Shown here piece after piece: positions 1-8,907 of a stretch of DNA of 64,000 nt (position 1 is the first letter of the stretch; every line of letters starts with the position of its first letter). This DNA is from Streptomyces malaysiense (GTDB taxonomy: Bacteria; Actinomycetota; Actinomycetes; Streptomycetales; Streptomycetaceae): assembly GCF_000980885.2 (NCBI RefSeq), contig NZ_LBDA02000090.1:51954-115953 (forward strand). The letters are read 5' to 3'. The position numbers and the translations under genes were made by a program. The notes below the pieces were generated by a model. The model was not told where the DNA came from, did no database searches, and worked only from the letters and a program-made list of their open reading frames with translations.

Positions 1-461
1 GGGCGCAGCGCGGCGGCGTGCACGGTGGCGGCCAGCCGTCGCTCCTGGTCCGGGCCGGCCGGGACGGCGGCGTCCAGCACGTCGAGGCAGCCGGGGTCGG
101 GCGGCAGGATCCGCTGGTGGGGCAGGCCCTCGTGCTCGGGGAAGACCGCTCGCAGCTGCTCGTGCCGGGCCGTGAGGTCGGTGACGGCGGCGCGCAGCGC
201 GGGGACGTCCAGCGGGCCGGTGAACCGCCAGGCGGCGGGCATCAGATAGGTGGCGGCGCCGGGGTCGAGGCGGTCGAGGAAGTACAGGCGCTGCTGGGCG
301 GGCGACAGCGGGACGCGGTCGGGGCGCGGGCTGATGCGGACCGGTCCGTCGTCGCGCGCGCCGGTCAGTCCGCGCAGCCGCTGCTCCAGCAGGCGCCGGG
401 CGGCCGGGGACAGCGTGGCGGCCGGGGCGGCGGGTCCCGGGCGCACGTCGGATGTGGTCAT
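1..461 (-). CDS. Non-ribosomal peptide synthetase, N-terminal part (condensation domain), cut by window edge
   Basis: The reading frame starts at the ATG complementary to 459-461, seven bases after a GGAG ribosome site, and runs off the left edge with about 153 codons visible. An in-frame ATG at 485 lacks a ribosome site and is less likely. The visible protein has the first condensation core motif (PLSPAQQRLYFLDRL near residue 40) and the following RHEQLRAVF stretch, so it begins with a condensation domain that should accept a peptidyl chain from an upstream carrier protein. It lies 55 bases downstream of a two-module NRPS on the same strand and is presumably the next subunit of that assembly line. 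Later domains, including any thioesterase, lie outside the window. Confidence 0.9.
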   Translation of the reverse strand, partial: MTTSDVRPGPAAPAATLSPAARRLLEQRLRGLTGARDDGPVRISPRPDRVPLSPAQQRLYFLDRLDPGAATYLMPAAWRFTGPLDVPALRAAVTDLTARHEQLRAVFPEHEGLPHQRILPPDPGCLDVLDAAVPAGPDQERRLAATVHAAALR

Positions 462-516
462 GAGGGCACTCCGATCTGAACTCATGGGGAGGAAGCAGGG
501 GTCGGGCGGGAGGCCC

Positions 517-3500
517 TCAGAAGTCGGCGGTGAGGGAGAGGTCGATCTCGTCGTCGCTCATCTGCGAGATCAGTTCCAGCAGCCGGCCCTCCACCAGGGC
601 GGCGAGACGCCCCACCGTGGGATGCTCGAACAGGTCCCTGACCTGGAGCGGGCAGTCGAACGCGGTGCGCAGCCTGGAGGCGACCGCGACGGCGCGCAGG
701 GAGTGGCCGCCCAGGGCGAAGAAGTCGTCGTGGACGCCGACGCGGGGCAGGTCGAGCACCTCGCACCAGATCTGCGCGACGACCGTCTCGGCCGGGCTGC
801 GGGGCGCCACGAACGCCCGCGCCTCGGGCGCCGCGGGCTCCGGCAGGGCGGCGATGTCCAGCTTGCCCTGCACCGTCAGCGGCAGCGCGTCGAGCAGGAC
901 GAACGCCGACGGCACCAGATAGTGCGGCAGTCGGGCCCGGAGTTGCGTCTGGAGGGACTCCTCCGACAGTCCGTCCCCCGCGACGTAGCCCACCAGGGCG
1001 GCCTCGCCGCGCAGGCCGCGTACGACGACCGCGGCGCCCCGCACCCCGGGGTGTCCGCGCAGTACCGCCTCGGCCTCCTTGGGCTCGACGCGGAAACCGC
1101 GGATCTTCACCTGGTCGTCGTTGCGGCCGAGGAACTCCAGCTCGCCCGAGGGCAGTCGGCGTACCACGTCCCCGGTGCGGTAGAGCCGTCCGCCGAGTGC
1201 CCCGAACGGGTCGGGCTCGAACCGTTCGGCGGTCAGCGCCGGCCGCCCCAGATAGCCTCGGGCCAGCTCCCGCCCTCCGACGAGGAGTTCACCGGGCACT
1301 CCCTCGGGGACGAGTTCGCCCAGCGCGTCGACCACGTAGGCACGACGTCCGCCCAGGGGCCGGCCGATGGGGACCCGTCCGCCGCGGGCACCGACGACGG
1401 TGTGCGCGGTGGCCGAGATGACCGACTCCGTGGGGCCGTAGGTGTTGAGCACGGGCACCTCGGGCAGGTGCGCGAACCACCGCTCCAGCGGATCGGCGGG
1501 CAGTTCCTCTCCGCCGGTCACCAGCAGCCGCAGCGAGGCGAGCCGCGGAGCGAGCCGGTCCAGGTGGGACACCAGTTCCGCCCAGTAGGACGGGGTGAGC
1601 TCCATGACGGTGACCCGCTCGGCCTCGATCCGGGCGGCCAGTTCCTCGGGCGTCCAGATCTCGTCCGGGCGCACGATCACCGCGGCACCGGCGCTCAGCG
1701 CGGGCAGGATCTGCTCCAGCGAGGCGTCGAACGAGGTGGACGCGAAGGTGAGCACCCGGTCCTCGGCGGTGAGCGCGAACCGCTCGCGGGCGGCGGCCAC
1801 ATGGGCGTCCAGGGCGTGGTGCTCGACCCCGACGGCCTTGGGGCGGCCGGTGGAGCCGGAGGTGAAGATGACATAGGCGAGGTCGCCGGGGTCGGGGGTG
1901 TGCCGGGGGCCGTCGGGCAGTGGTCGTACTTCCTCCACGGCGACGGCGGTCACCCCGAGCGCGGTGATCCGCGCGCCGGTGTGCGCGTCGGCCACGACGT
2001 GTCGTACGCCGGCCTCCTGGAGCATGTACCGGAGCCGGTCCGCGGGCAGCAGGGCGTCCAGCGGGACGTAGACACCGCCCGTCCGCCAGACGGCGAGCAT
2101 CGCGGCCACGGACCAGACGCCCCGCCCGACGCACACCCCGACGGGGTCGCCGGGAGCCACTCCCCGGGCGGTGAGGGTGGCGGCCAGGCCGCCGGTCAGA
2201 GCGTCCAGTCGGGCATGGTCGAGGCTCGCCCCCTCGCACACCACGGCGGGGTCCGCGGGGCGGCCGGTCACCCGGAACGCCGGGGCGGCCGGCGCCTCTC
2301 GCCCCGCCGTCGCCACCAGCAGGTCGTGCTCCCCGGCGGACAGCAGTGGCGCCGCGTCGACGCGCGTGTCCGGGTCCGCGAGGAGGGTTGCCAGCAGCCT
2401 GCCGACATGGCGGGCGAACCGGGTGGCCGTGGCCGGTTCGAACAGGTCGGCGGCGTACTCGACGTTCAGGGCGAAACCGCCGGGCCGCACCACGAAGGTG
2501 GCCGTCAGGTCGAACTTCGCCGAGCCCCAGGGAAGCCTGAAGTCGGCGGTGTCCAGTCCCGGCAGCCCGGCGCCGCCGGTGGAGGCGTCCTGGACGTCCA
2601 CCATCACCTGGAACAGGGGGTTGCGGGACAGATCGCGTGCGGGGCGCAGCCGCTCCACTACCTGTTCGAACGGCACCTCCTGGTGGTCGAAGGCGCCCAG
2701 CACCACCTCGCGCACCCGGTCCACGAGCCCGGCGAAGGTGGGCCGTCCGGACAGATCCGTGCGCAGCACCACGGTGTTGACGAAGAAGCCCACCAGCGGC
2801 TCCAGTTCGAGCCGGCCGCGCCCCGCCACGGGCGTGCCGACCGGGACGTCGGTCTGTCCGGACCAGCGGGCCAGCACCGCCTGGGCGGCCGCCAGCAGCA
2901 CCATGAACCGGGTCGCGCCACGCTCACGGGCGAAGGCGTCCACGCGGTGCGCCAACTCGGCGGGCAGGTCGATCTCGACGGCACCGCCCCGCCCGGTGAA
3001 CGCGGCCGGCCGGGGCCGGTCGGTGGGCAGCTCCAGGGCGGGTGTCCGCGCCAGCACCCGCTCCCAGTAGGCGAGTTGCGGTTCCAGCGCGCCACTCTCG
3101 GCGCGTTCCCGCTGCCACACGGCGAAGTCGCCGTACTGGACGGGCAGCGGCGGAAGGCGGACCTCCCGTCCCGCTCGGCGGGCCGCGTAGTGGTGGGCCA
3201 GTTCGTCCAGCAGGACGCCCTTGGACCAGCCGTCGGTGACGGCATGGTGCAGGGCGAGCAGGACCACGTGGTCGTCGTCGGCCAGCTCCCACACACCGGC
3301 CCGCAGCAACGGCGGCCGGGCCAGGTCGAAGCGGCGCGTGGCGAGGCCGGCGGCACGGTGTCGCACGGACTCCAGCCGGGACTCCTCGTCCGGCCCCTGC
3401 GGCACCGTCTCCCACAGGAGCGGCACGCCCACCGGGTCGCACACCTGCTGCACCGGGCGGCCGTCCGACTCGACCAGCGCCGTGCGCAGCACCTCGTGCC

Positions 3501-6500
3501 GCGCCACCAGGTCGTCCAACGCCCGCTGCCAGGGGGCTCGTTCGAGTCCGCCCCGGACCCGCCAGCAGTACCACAGCAGATACGAGTCACCGCGGTCGGA
3601 GGTGCGGTCCAGGAACCACAGGCGCTCCTGCGCGAAGGACAGCGGCAGCGGGCGGCCACGGTCGACGGGTACCACCTCCGCCGTGCCGGAGGTGCGGGCG
3701 CCGGCCGCGTGCGGGGCGAAGCCACGCACGGTCGGGTGCTCGAAGACGGTGCGCAACTCGATGTCCCGGCCGAGCCGCCCGGCGATCCTGGAGACCGCCA
3801 TGGTGGCGAGCAGGGAGTGTCCGCCCAGGTCGAAGAAGCTGTCGTCGAGGCCGACCCGCTCCAGGCCCAGCACATCGGCCCACACCTCGGCGACGATCCG
3901 CTCGGTCTCGTCGCGGGGCGCGGCGAAGGCCGCGCCGTCGGCCGGGCGGACCCGGTCGGGGTCGGGCAGGGCGCCCCGGTCGAGCTTGCCCGAGACGCCG
4001 ACCGGGAGGGCCTCCAGGGCGACGAAGTCGGAGGGGACGGCGTAGTGCGGCAGATAGCGGGCGCACCAGGCCCGCAGTTCCGCCCGGTCGGGTGCGCAGG
4101 CCGCGTCCGGGGCGGGTACGACATAGCCGGTCAGGGCCTGTCCGGTGGCGCGGTCGGGCCGGACGGCGGCCGCGGCGACCAGCGGACAGGCCCGCAACAC
4201 GGCCTCCACCTCGCCGAGTTCGACACGGAAGCCCCGTATCTTGACCTGGTCGTCGCGGCGGCCGACGAACTCCAGTTCTCCGCCGGGCGTCCAGCGCACG
4301 AGATCGCCGGTGCGGTAGAGGCGGCCACCGGGAGGGCCGAACGGGTCGGGTACGAAGCGGTCGGCGGTCAGCGCGGGCCGGTTCAGATATCCGCGCGCCA
4401 ACTCGGTTCCGCCGATGAGGAGTTCACCGGACACCCCGACGGGTACCTGCTCGTCGTCCGCGTCCACCACGTACACCCGCCGGTCGCCGAGCGGGCGGCC
4501 GATGGGCACGCTGCCGCCCACCGCTTCCCCGGCGTCGTGGGTGGTGGCGGTGACGGTGGTCTCGGTGGGCCCGTAGGCGTTGCAGACCCGCACCCAGGGC
4601 ACGGCGGCCCGCCAGACGGCCAGGGTGTCGGCCGGTACCGCCTCGCCGCCGAGGACCAGCAGCCGCAGCGGGGCGAGGGCGGCGGCCAGCCGGCGGTCGA
4701 GGGAGAGTGCCAGCTCGGACCAGTAGGTGGGCGGCACGTTGACCACGGTCAGCTCGTGCCGCTGGACGATCTCCGGCACCTGGGTGGGCAGCCAGGGTTC
4801 CTCGGGGCGCATGACGACGGTGGCGCCGGAGGTGAGGGCGGGCAGCAGCTGGTCCAGGGAGGCGTCGAAGGAGAAGGAGGCGAAGGCCAGCACCCGGTCG
4901 GCGGCGGTGATGCCGAGGCGCTGCCGTGCGGCGGCCACGTGCGAGGCGAGCGCGGCGTGTTCGACGCCGACCGCCTTGGGACGTCCGGTGGACCCGGACG
5001 TGAAGATGACGTGGGCGAGCTGGCGGGGGTCGGGGCGGTGGCGGGGGCCGTCCGCGTCCGGGGTGACGGCGGTGACGTCGACGGCGACGGGTGCGAGCGG
5101 GGCGGCGGCGGTGGCCGTCGCCGGTGCGGTGACGACGTACTCCAGCCCGGCCTCCTCGGCCATGAACGCGAGCCGCTGCGCGGGCAGTTCGGGATCGAGC
5201 GGCACGTACACCGCACCGGCCCGCCAGATCCCCTCGATGGCGGCGACGGACCACAGGCCGCGGCGCAGCAGGACGCCCACCGGGCTGCCCGCGGTGACTC
5301 CGGCGGCGCGCAGCGCGGCGGCGAGTCCGCCGGACATGGCGTCGAGTTCCGCGTACGTGGCGCGGTCGTCGCCGCAGCGCAGCGCGATCGCCTCGGGACG
5401 CCCGGCGAACGCGACCGGCAGCGCGGGTGCCGCGGGCCGGTCGGGTGCGTGGTGCCAGTCGCTCCCGGGCCGCGCGGGCGCACCGGGACCGACGGCCAGC
5501 GAGCGCACCGACTCGGCCACGGGGGCGCCGGGTTCGGCGACGACGGCCCGCACCAGGGCGACGTACGCCTTCCCGAACGCGCGCATGGTGGCGGCGTCGA
5601 ACAGGGCGGTGGCGTACTGGAGGATGGCGGCGATGCTGCCGTCCGTGCGCAGGGTCAGGTCCAGGAAGACGTCCAGCGGGGTCTCGGTCAGCGGCGGCTC
5701 GACGAGCGCCACCTCCAGGTCCGCCATCCGCACCGGCCGGATCGGGGAGTTGAGCAGGGTGAACGACGCCTGGGCGAGCGGGTGCCGGGACAGGTCCCGG
5801 GATCCGCCGAGCGCGCCGACCACCAGGTCGAAGGGCGCCTCGGCATGCGACAGATCGGCCGGCACCCGCCGCCGTACCCGCTCCAGCAGCGCGTCGAAGC
5901 CGGGCCGCCCCGACAGGTCCGTCCGCAGTACGACGGTGTTCACCAGCGGGCCGATCAGCTCGGCGGCACCGCGCTGGGCCCGGTCGGCGAGCGTGCTGCA
6001 CACGGCGACGTCGGTACGGCCCGACCAGTGACCGAGCAGTGCCTGGTAGGCGGTGAGCAGCACCATGTACCGGGTGACCCGCCGGGAGCGCGCCAGCCCG
6101 TCCACGGCGGCGACCAGCTCGGCGGGCAGATCGAAGCGGACGACGTCACCGGAGCCGTCCCAGACCCGGGGCCGCGGCCGGTCGGTGGGCAGTTCCAGCG
6201 GGGTCAGCCCGGTCAGCCGCTCCCGCCAGTGCCCGAGCAGCCGCTCCAGCCGGGCGCCGGAGAGCCGTTCGGCCTGCGCGCGGGCGAGTTCGGCGTACTG
6301 CACGGCGGGCGGCTCGACCGTCTCCCCCCGGTACCCGGCGGCCAGTTCCTCCAGCAGCACGCCCCAGGACCACCCGTCCACGGCGATGTGGTGGACCTCG
6401 ACAAGCAGCAGGTGCTCGTCCTCGGCGACCCGGGCGAGTGTGGCGCGGACCGGGTGCTCCTCGGCCAGGTCGACGGGACGGCCCAGGCAGCGGGCGTACA

Positions 6501-6810
6501 GTTCGGCCGGCCCGTCCGCCGTGACCCGGCGCAGCGTGAATCCGCAGGGCGCGTCCACCACCGGCACCGGCTCCCCGTCGACGGCGGTGAAGCGCGTCCG
6601 CAGCACCTCGTGCCGGGCCACGATCCCGCCCAGCGACCGCTCCAGCAGGTCGGCGTCGAGGCGCCCGCGCAGCCGCAGCACCAGCGGCAGCATCGACCCG
6701 CTGGAGGACCCCGCCAACTGGTCCATGAACCACAGCCGGCGCTGCGCGAAGGACGCCGTCCGGGCGTCCACGTCGTTCGGCGCCCCCGCAGGGGCCGGGC
6801 CTGTTGTCAC
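517..6810 (-). CDS. Two-module non-ribosomal peptide synthetase (C-A-PCP-C-A-PCP)
   Basis: This 2097-residue assembly-line enzyme should activate two amino acids and join them into a peptide. The GTG start is chosen because GGGAGG lies five bases upstream; an ATG 17 codons earlier has no such site. Domains by residue: C1 about 20-440 (HHIAVDG near 140), A1 465-950 (TSGSTGRPK near 604, NAYGPTETT), PCP1 970-1040 (GGHSL), C2 1055-1480 (HHAVTDG near 1188), A2 1515-1995 (TSGSTGRPK near 1650, NTYGPTESV), PCP2 2000-2075 (GGHSL). There is no epimerase, methyltransferase or thioesterase domain, so the chain must pass to the next subunit, which starts with a C domain. Hand alignment of the pocket residues against GrsA gives roughly D-A-D-N-V-G-A-V-T for A1 and D-A-E-E-V-G-T-I-S for A2; I cannot assign substrates from these. 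Because this protein itself begins with a C domain, it is either a lipo-initiation or an internal subunit. No MbtH-like gene is in view. Confidence 0.95.
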   Translation of the reverse strand: MTTGPAPAGAPNDVDARTASFAQRRLWFMDQLAGSSSGSMLPLVLRLRGRLDADLLERSLGGIVARHEVLRTRFTAVDGEPVPVVDAPCGFTLRRVTADGPAELYARCLGRPVDLAEEHPVRATLARVAEDEHLLLVEVHHIAVDGWSWGVLLEELAAGYRGETVEPPAVQYAELARAQAERLSGARLERLLGHWRERLTGLTPLELPTDRPRPRVWDGSGDVVRFDLPAELVAAVDGLARSRRVTRYMVLLTAYQALLGHWSGRTDVAVCSTLADRAQRGAAELIGPLVNTVVLRTDLSGRPGFDALLERVRRRVPADLSHAEAPFDLVVGALGGSRDLSRHPLAQASFTLLNSPIRPVRMADLEVALVEPPLTETPLDVFLDLTLRTDGSIAAILQYATALFDAATMRAFGKAYVALVRAVVAEPGAPVAESVRSLAVGPGAPARPGSDWHHAPDRPAAPALPVAFAGRPEAIALRCGDDRATYAELDAMSGGLAAALRAAGVTAGSPVGVLLRRGLWSVAAIEGIWRAGAVYVPLDPELPAQRLAFMAEEAGLEYVVTAPATATAAAPLAPVAVDVTAVTPDADGPRHRPDPRQLAHVIFTSGSTGRPKAVGVEHAALASHVAAARQRLGITAADRVLAFASFSFDASLDQLLPALTSGATVVMRPEEPWLPTQVPEIVQRHELTVVNVPPTYWSELALSLDRRLAAALAPLRLLVLGGEAVPADTLAVWRAAVPWVRVCNAYGPTETTVTATTHDAGEAVGGSVPIGRPLGDRRVYVVDADDEQVPVGVSGELLIGGTELARGYLNRPALTADRFVPDPFGPPGGRLYRTGDLVRWTPGGELEFVGRRDDQVKIRGFRVELGEVEAVLRACPLVAAAAVRPDRATGQALTGYVVPAPDAACAPDRAELRAWCARYLPHYAVPSDFVALEALPVGVSGKLDRGALPDPDRVRPADGAAFAAPRDETERIVAEVWADVLGLERVGLDDSFFDLGGHSLLATMAVSRIAGRLGRDIELRTVFEHPTVRGFAPHAAGARTSGTAEVVPVDRGRPLPLSFAQERLWFLDRTSDRGDSYLLWYCWRVRGGLERAPWQRALDDLVARHEVLRTALVESDGRPVQQVCDPVGVPLLWETVPQGPDEESRLESVRHRAAGLATRRFDLARPPLLRAGVWELADDDHVVLLALHHAVTDGWSKGVLLDELAHHYAARRAGREVRLPPLPVQYGDFAVWQRERAESGALEPQLAYWERVLARTPALELPTDRPRPAAFTGRGGAVEIDLPAELAHRVDAFARERGATRFMVLLAAAQAVLARWSGQTDVPVGTPVAGRGRLELEPLVGFFVNTVVLRTDLSGRPTFAGLVDRVREVVLGAFDHQEVPFEQVVERLRPARDLSRNPLFQVMVDVQDASTGGAGLPGLDTADFRLPWGSAKFDLTATFVVRPGGFALNVEYAADLFEPATATRFARHVGRLLATLLADPDTRVDAAPLLSAGEHDLLVATAGREAPAAPAFRVTGRPADPAVVCEGASLDHARLDALTGGLAATLTARGVAPGDPVGVCVGRGVWSVAAMLAVWRTGGVYVPLDALLPADRLRYMLQEAGVRHVVADAHTGARITALGVTAVAVEEVRPLPDGPRHTPDPGDLAYVIFTSGSTGRPKAVGVEHHALDAHVAAARERFALTAEDRVLTFASTSFDASLEQILPALSAGAAVIVRPDEIWTPEELAARIEAERVTVMELTPSYWAELVSHLDRLAPRLASLRLLVTGGEELPADPLERWFAHLPEVPVLNTYGPTESVISATAHTVVGARGGRVPIGRPLGGRRAYVVDALGELVPEGVPGELLVGGRELARGYLGRPALTAERFEPDPFGALGGRLYRTGDVVRRLPSGELEFLGRNDDQVKIRGFRVEPKEAEAVLRGHPGVRGAAVVVRGLRGEAALVGYVAGDGLSEESLQTQLRARLPHYLVPSAFVLLDALPLTVQGKLDIAALPEPAAPEARAFVAPRSPAETVVAQIWCEVLDLPRVGVHDDFFALGGHSLRAVAVASRLRTAFDCPLQVRDLFEHPTVGRLAALVEGRLLELISQMSDDEIDLSLTADF

Positions 6811-6947
6811 TGTCGCCTCCCAGCCTTCTTTTCCCAGCAGCCTGCCGCCGCTCGCCGGCACTCCCCAGGGAAGAAGACGCAGCGGTGTGAGCAGAGTCGA
6901 CTGCGGTTCCGGGGCGGGGGCACGGCTCTTCCGCCATGCTGGGCCGC

Positions 6948-7160
6948 ATGAGTGCCTACGCGAGCGATCCGGACCTGAAGGTCACCGACGTCACCGGCAA
7001 CGGAGTCGAGGCCGACGTGGCGACGAACCTGCTGACCGGGGCCGTACGGCTGTCGATCCTGTGGACCCAGGAGATCCACCTGTGCCCGGACGACGCGGAG
7101 CGGGTGGCCCGGTCACTGCTGCGCGCGGCGGAGCGGGGACGCCGGGCGGCGGGTGTCTGA
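6948..7160 (+). CDS. Small hypothetical protein (70 aa)
   Basis: A 70-residue protein with no recognised family, starting MSAYASDPDLKVTDV. It reads as a short beta-rich domain (GNGVEADVATNLL, then RLSILWTQEIHL) followed by a helix rich in Ala and Arg. It is transcribed divergently from the NRPS 137 bases away. An ATG four codons upstream is also possible and neither start has a convincing ribosome site, so the transcript may be leaderless. Small proteins of this kind are common in Streptomyces; a link to the NRPS is only positional. Confidence 0.6.
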   Translation: MSAYASDPDLKVTDVTGNGVEADVATNLLTGAVRLSILWTQEIHLCPDDAERVARSLLRAAERGRRAAGV

Positions 7161-7201
7161 GGGGCGGTCGATCGGCGCGGCTTCCGACCGGCCGCGCGCG
7201 C

Positions 7202-7621
7202 TCAGGCCCGACAGGTCCGGGGGCGCCCGCCGCGCACGAAGAGCGGCACCGACAGCAGGAGCAGGGCGCCCTCGACGGCCAGGCTGACCAGCCCCAGCGG
7301 CTCCGTCCAGTTGCCGATGTCGTCACTGTAGCCAGGCAGTCCCGGGCCTCGGGAGAGGACGTAGCCGAGCAGGGGCCCCAGGGCGACCGCGGCGGCCAGC
7401 AGCCATCCCGGGCGGACCAGGCCGATGAGGAGCAGCACGGCGGCGACCACGGCCGCGGTCTCCAGGACGTGGTAGGCGACGCCGACGTAGTGGGGGTCCC
7501 TGGTCGTGGTGATGCCGCCCTGGTCGATGACATGGATGACGGCCACCGCGAGACACAGCAGAGCCCCCGCCCATCTGGCGGCCAGGGCGGGCTCCGACGT
7601 CCTCGCTGCGTGGTGTGGCAT
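7202..7621 (-). CDS. Four-helix integral membrane protein of unknown function
   Basis: A 139-residue protein with four clear hydrophobic segments (about residues 15-32, 47-68, 71-90 and 106-126), short loops and a basic C-terminus (RGGRPRTCRA). The first loop carries HVIDQGGITTTRDP and the third PGYSDDIGNW, both typical of small actinobacterial membrane proteins annotated only as hypothetical. There is no signal peptidase site, so it is probably a plasma-membrane protein with both ends inside. It sits alone between a small hypothetical gene and the GntR-TetR regulator. Function not recognised. Confidence 0.75.
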   Translation of the reverse strand: MPHHAARTSEPALAARWAGALLCLAVAVIHVIDQGGITTTRDPHYVGVAYHVLETAAVVAAVLLLIGLVRPGWLLAAAVALGPLLGYVLSRGPGLPGYSDDIGNWTEPLGLVSLAVEGALLLLSVPLFVRGGRPRTCRA

Positions 7622-7775
7622 GCGGGGGACCTCTTCTCCTGGCGGCGCGGCGTACCTCTGTCAGGCCCAGCCTCGGCCGAGGGCCGCCCGGCGTCGCCCT
7701 CGGCGGCGCGGACGGGTGACACGGCGGGCCGGCCCGAGCCGTCCGGGGTGCCGCGGCCCCGTCGCGGCGGCGCGT

Positions 7776-8729
7776 CTACCGCGGGCGCTCCTCGCCGACC
7801 AGGGCCGCCAGCCCGTCCAGCAGACGCTGGAGGCCGAACTCGAAGAGGTCGTCGAGATCGAGGTCGTAGCCGGCCGCGGCCAGCTGGGAGAGGGCGGGGA
7901 AACGGCCGGTGGCCAGGATGTCCAGGAGTTCGGGTTCCCGGGTGTCCATCCACTGCTCGCTGTCGAGGCCGCTGTACGCCTCGGCCTCCCGCTCCGACTC
8001 CAGGTTGACGGCGATGCCGCGGGCGTAGTTGAACAGCATCAGGTGCGCGGTGAAGGCGGTTGGCAGGTCGAGGCCGCGGGAGCGCAGGACGGAGAGCGTC
8101 CACTCGCTGTACGGCAGGGCCGACGTCACCAGCTGGGGGCGGGTCACCGAAAGGGCCGGGGCGAGCCACGGGTGGCGGCGGAACTGGTCCCACAGCCGCC
8201 GGGCCGCCAGCTCGATCGCCGCGCGCCAGTCCCGCGGCGGGTCGGCGGGTAGCGGGTGCCGCGCGATGACCGTGTCCAGCATCCGCGTCAGCAGGTCGTC
8301 CTTGTCGGCCACGTGCCGGTACAACGACATGGTCGCCACGCCGAGTTCGGCCGCCACCCGGCGCATGGAGACCGCCGCCAGCCCCTCCGTGTCGGCGACC
8401 GCGACCGCGGCGGTGACGATCCGGTCGAGGGTGAGCGCCGAGGGGGCGTCGGCGGGCCGGCCGCCCTGGCGGGTGGCGGCGGGGCGAGGCGGCCGGGCCG
8501 GGCGGGCCGGGGGCGCGACGACCGTGCCGACGCCGGGCACGGCGCGGACCAGGCCCGCGCGGCGCAGTTCGGTCAGCACCTTGGTGGCCGTCGCCATGGC
8601 GACACCCCACTGGCGGGTGATCTCCCGGGTCGACGGCACGCGCTCGCCCGGCGCCAGTTCCCCCGTCTCGATCCGCCGCCGCAACTCGCCGGCGATTTGG
8701 CCGGAGCGCGACTCCGCCTGTCCGCTCAT
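7776..8729 (-). CDS. GntR-TetR hybrid transcriptional regulator
   Basis: A 317-residue regulator with two DNA-binding modules in one chain. Residues 1-75 form a GntR winged helix (SGQIAGELRRRIETGEL, then VPSTREITRQWGVAMATATKVL), followed by a Pro/Arg-rich linker. A TetR helix-turn-helix follows at about 100-145 (VSMRRVAAELGVATMSLYRHVADKDDLL), then a TetR C-terminal ligand domain of the TetR_C_1 type. The start is the ATG with GGAGGG six bases upstream. Such hybrids usually repress a neighbouring drug-modifying enzyme or transporter and release DNA on binding a small molecule. The divergent neighbour here is an FAD monooxygenase, and the shared intergenic region carries two near-identical sites (8741-8754 and 8822-8835), which suggests autoregulation and control of the monooxygenase. 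The ligand is unknown. Confidence 0.88.
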   Translation of the reverse strand: MSGQAESRSGQIAGELRRRIETGELAPGERVPSTREITRQWGVAMATATKVLTELRRAGLVRAVPGVGTVVAPPARPARPPRPAATRQGGRPADAPSALTLDRIVTAAVAVADTEGLAAVSMRRVAAELGVATMSLYRHVADKDDLLTRMLDTVIARHPLPADPPRDWRAAIELAARRLWDQFRRHPWLAPALSVTRPQLVTSALPYSEWTLSVLRSRGLDLPTAFTAHLMLFNYARGIAVNLESEREAEAYSGLDSEQWMDTREPELLDILATGRFPALSQLAAAGYDLDLDDLFEFGLQRLLDGLAALVGEERPR

Positions 8730-8740
8730 CGACACCCTCC

Positions 8741-8754
8741 GCACTAGTGCACTG
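8741..8754. promoter_or_regulatory. Candidate operator 1 of the GntR-TetR regulator
   Basis: The 14-mer GCACTAGTGCACTG contains the palindrome CACTAGTG and lies 12 bases upstream of the regulator start. It recurs with one mismatch, in the same orientation, at 8822-8835. A repressor bound here would block the regulator's own ribosome-site region. Assignment as an operator is inferred from symmetry, duplication and position. Confidence 0.6.
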
Positions 8755-8821
8755 AAGGGGGCCATCGTAAGCCCGCGACGCCGGGCGATACGTCCGCACG
8801 ACTCCGTGCGGTATGTCATGC

Positions 8822-8835
8822 GCACTAGTACACTG
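8822..8835. promoter_or_regulatory. Candidate operator 2 of the GntR-TetR regulator
   Basis: The 14-mer GCACTAGTACACTG differs from the copy at 8741-8754 by one base and lies 81 bases from it in the same orientation. It sits 37 bases upstream of a possible -35 hexamer for the monooxygenase, so it could serve divergent control. Confidence 0.6.
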
Positions 8836-8871
8836 GATCTCATCACCCATTGACGGCATGCTATTTGCCGC

Positions 8872-8901
8872 TTGCGCACGAGCGTGCGTACGGCGTACAT
8901 T
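8872..8901 (+). promoter_or_regulatory. Probable leaderless promoter of the FAD monooxygenase
   Basis: TTGCGC (8872-8877) and TACATT (8896-8901) form a -35/-10 pair with an 18-base spacer. The -10 ends six bases before the ATG at 8908, and no Shine-Dalgarno sequence precedes that ATG, so transcription probably starts at the start codon. Confidence 0.45.
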
Positions 8902-8907
8902 CGCGCC

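Noticed and set aside
250..6951. A 2233-codon plus-strand open frame across the NRPS region
   Set aside because: It is antisense to a well-conserved NRPS with all core motifs. Its translation is Gly/Arg/Gln-rich with no family motif, as expected from GC-rich codon bias.
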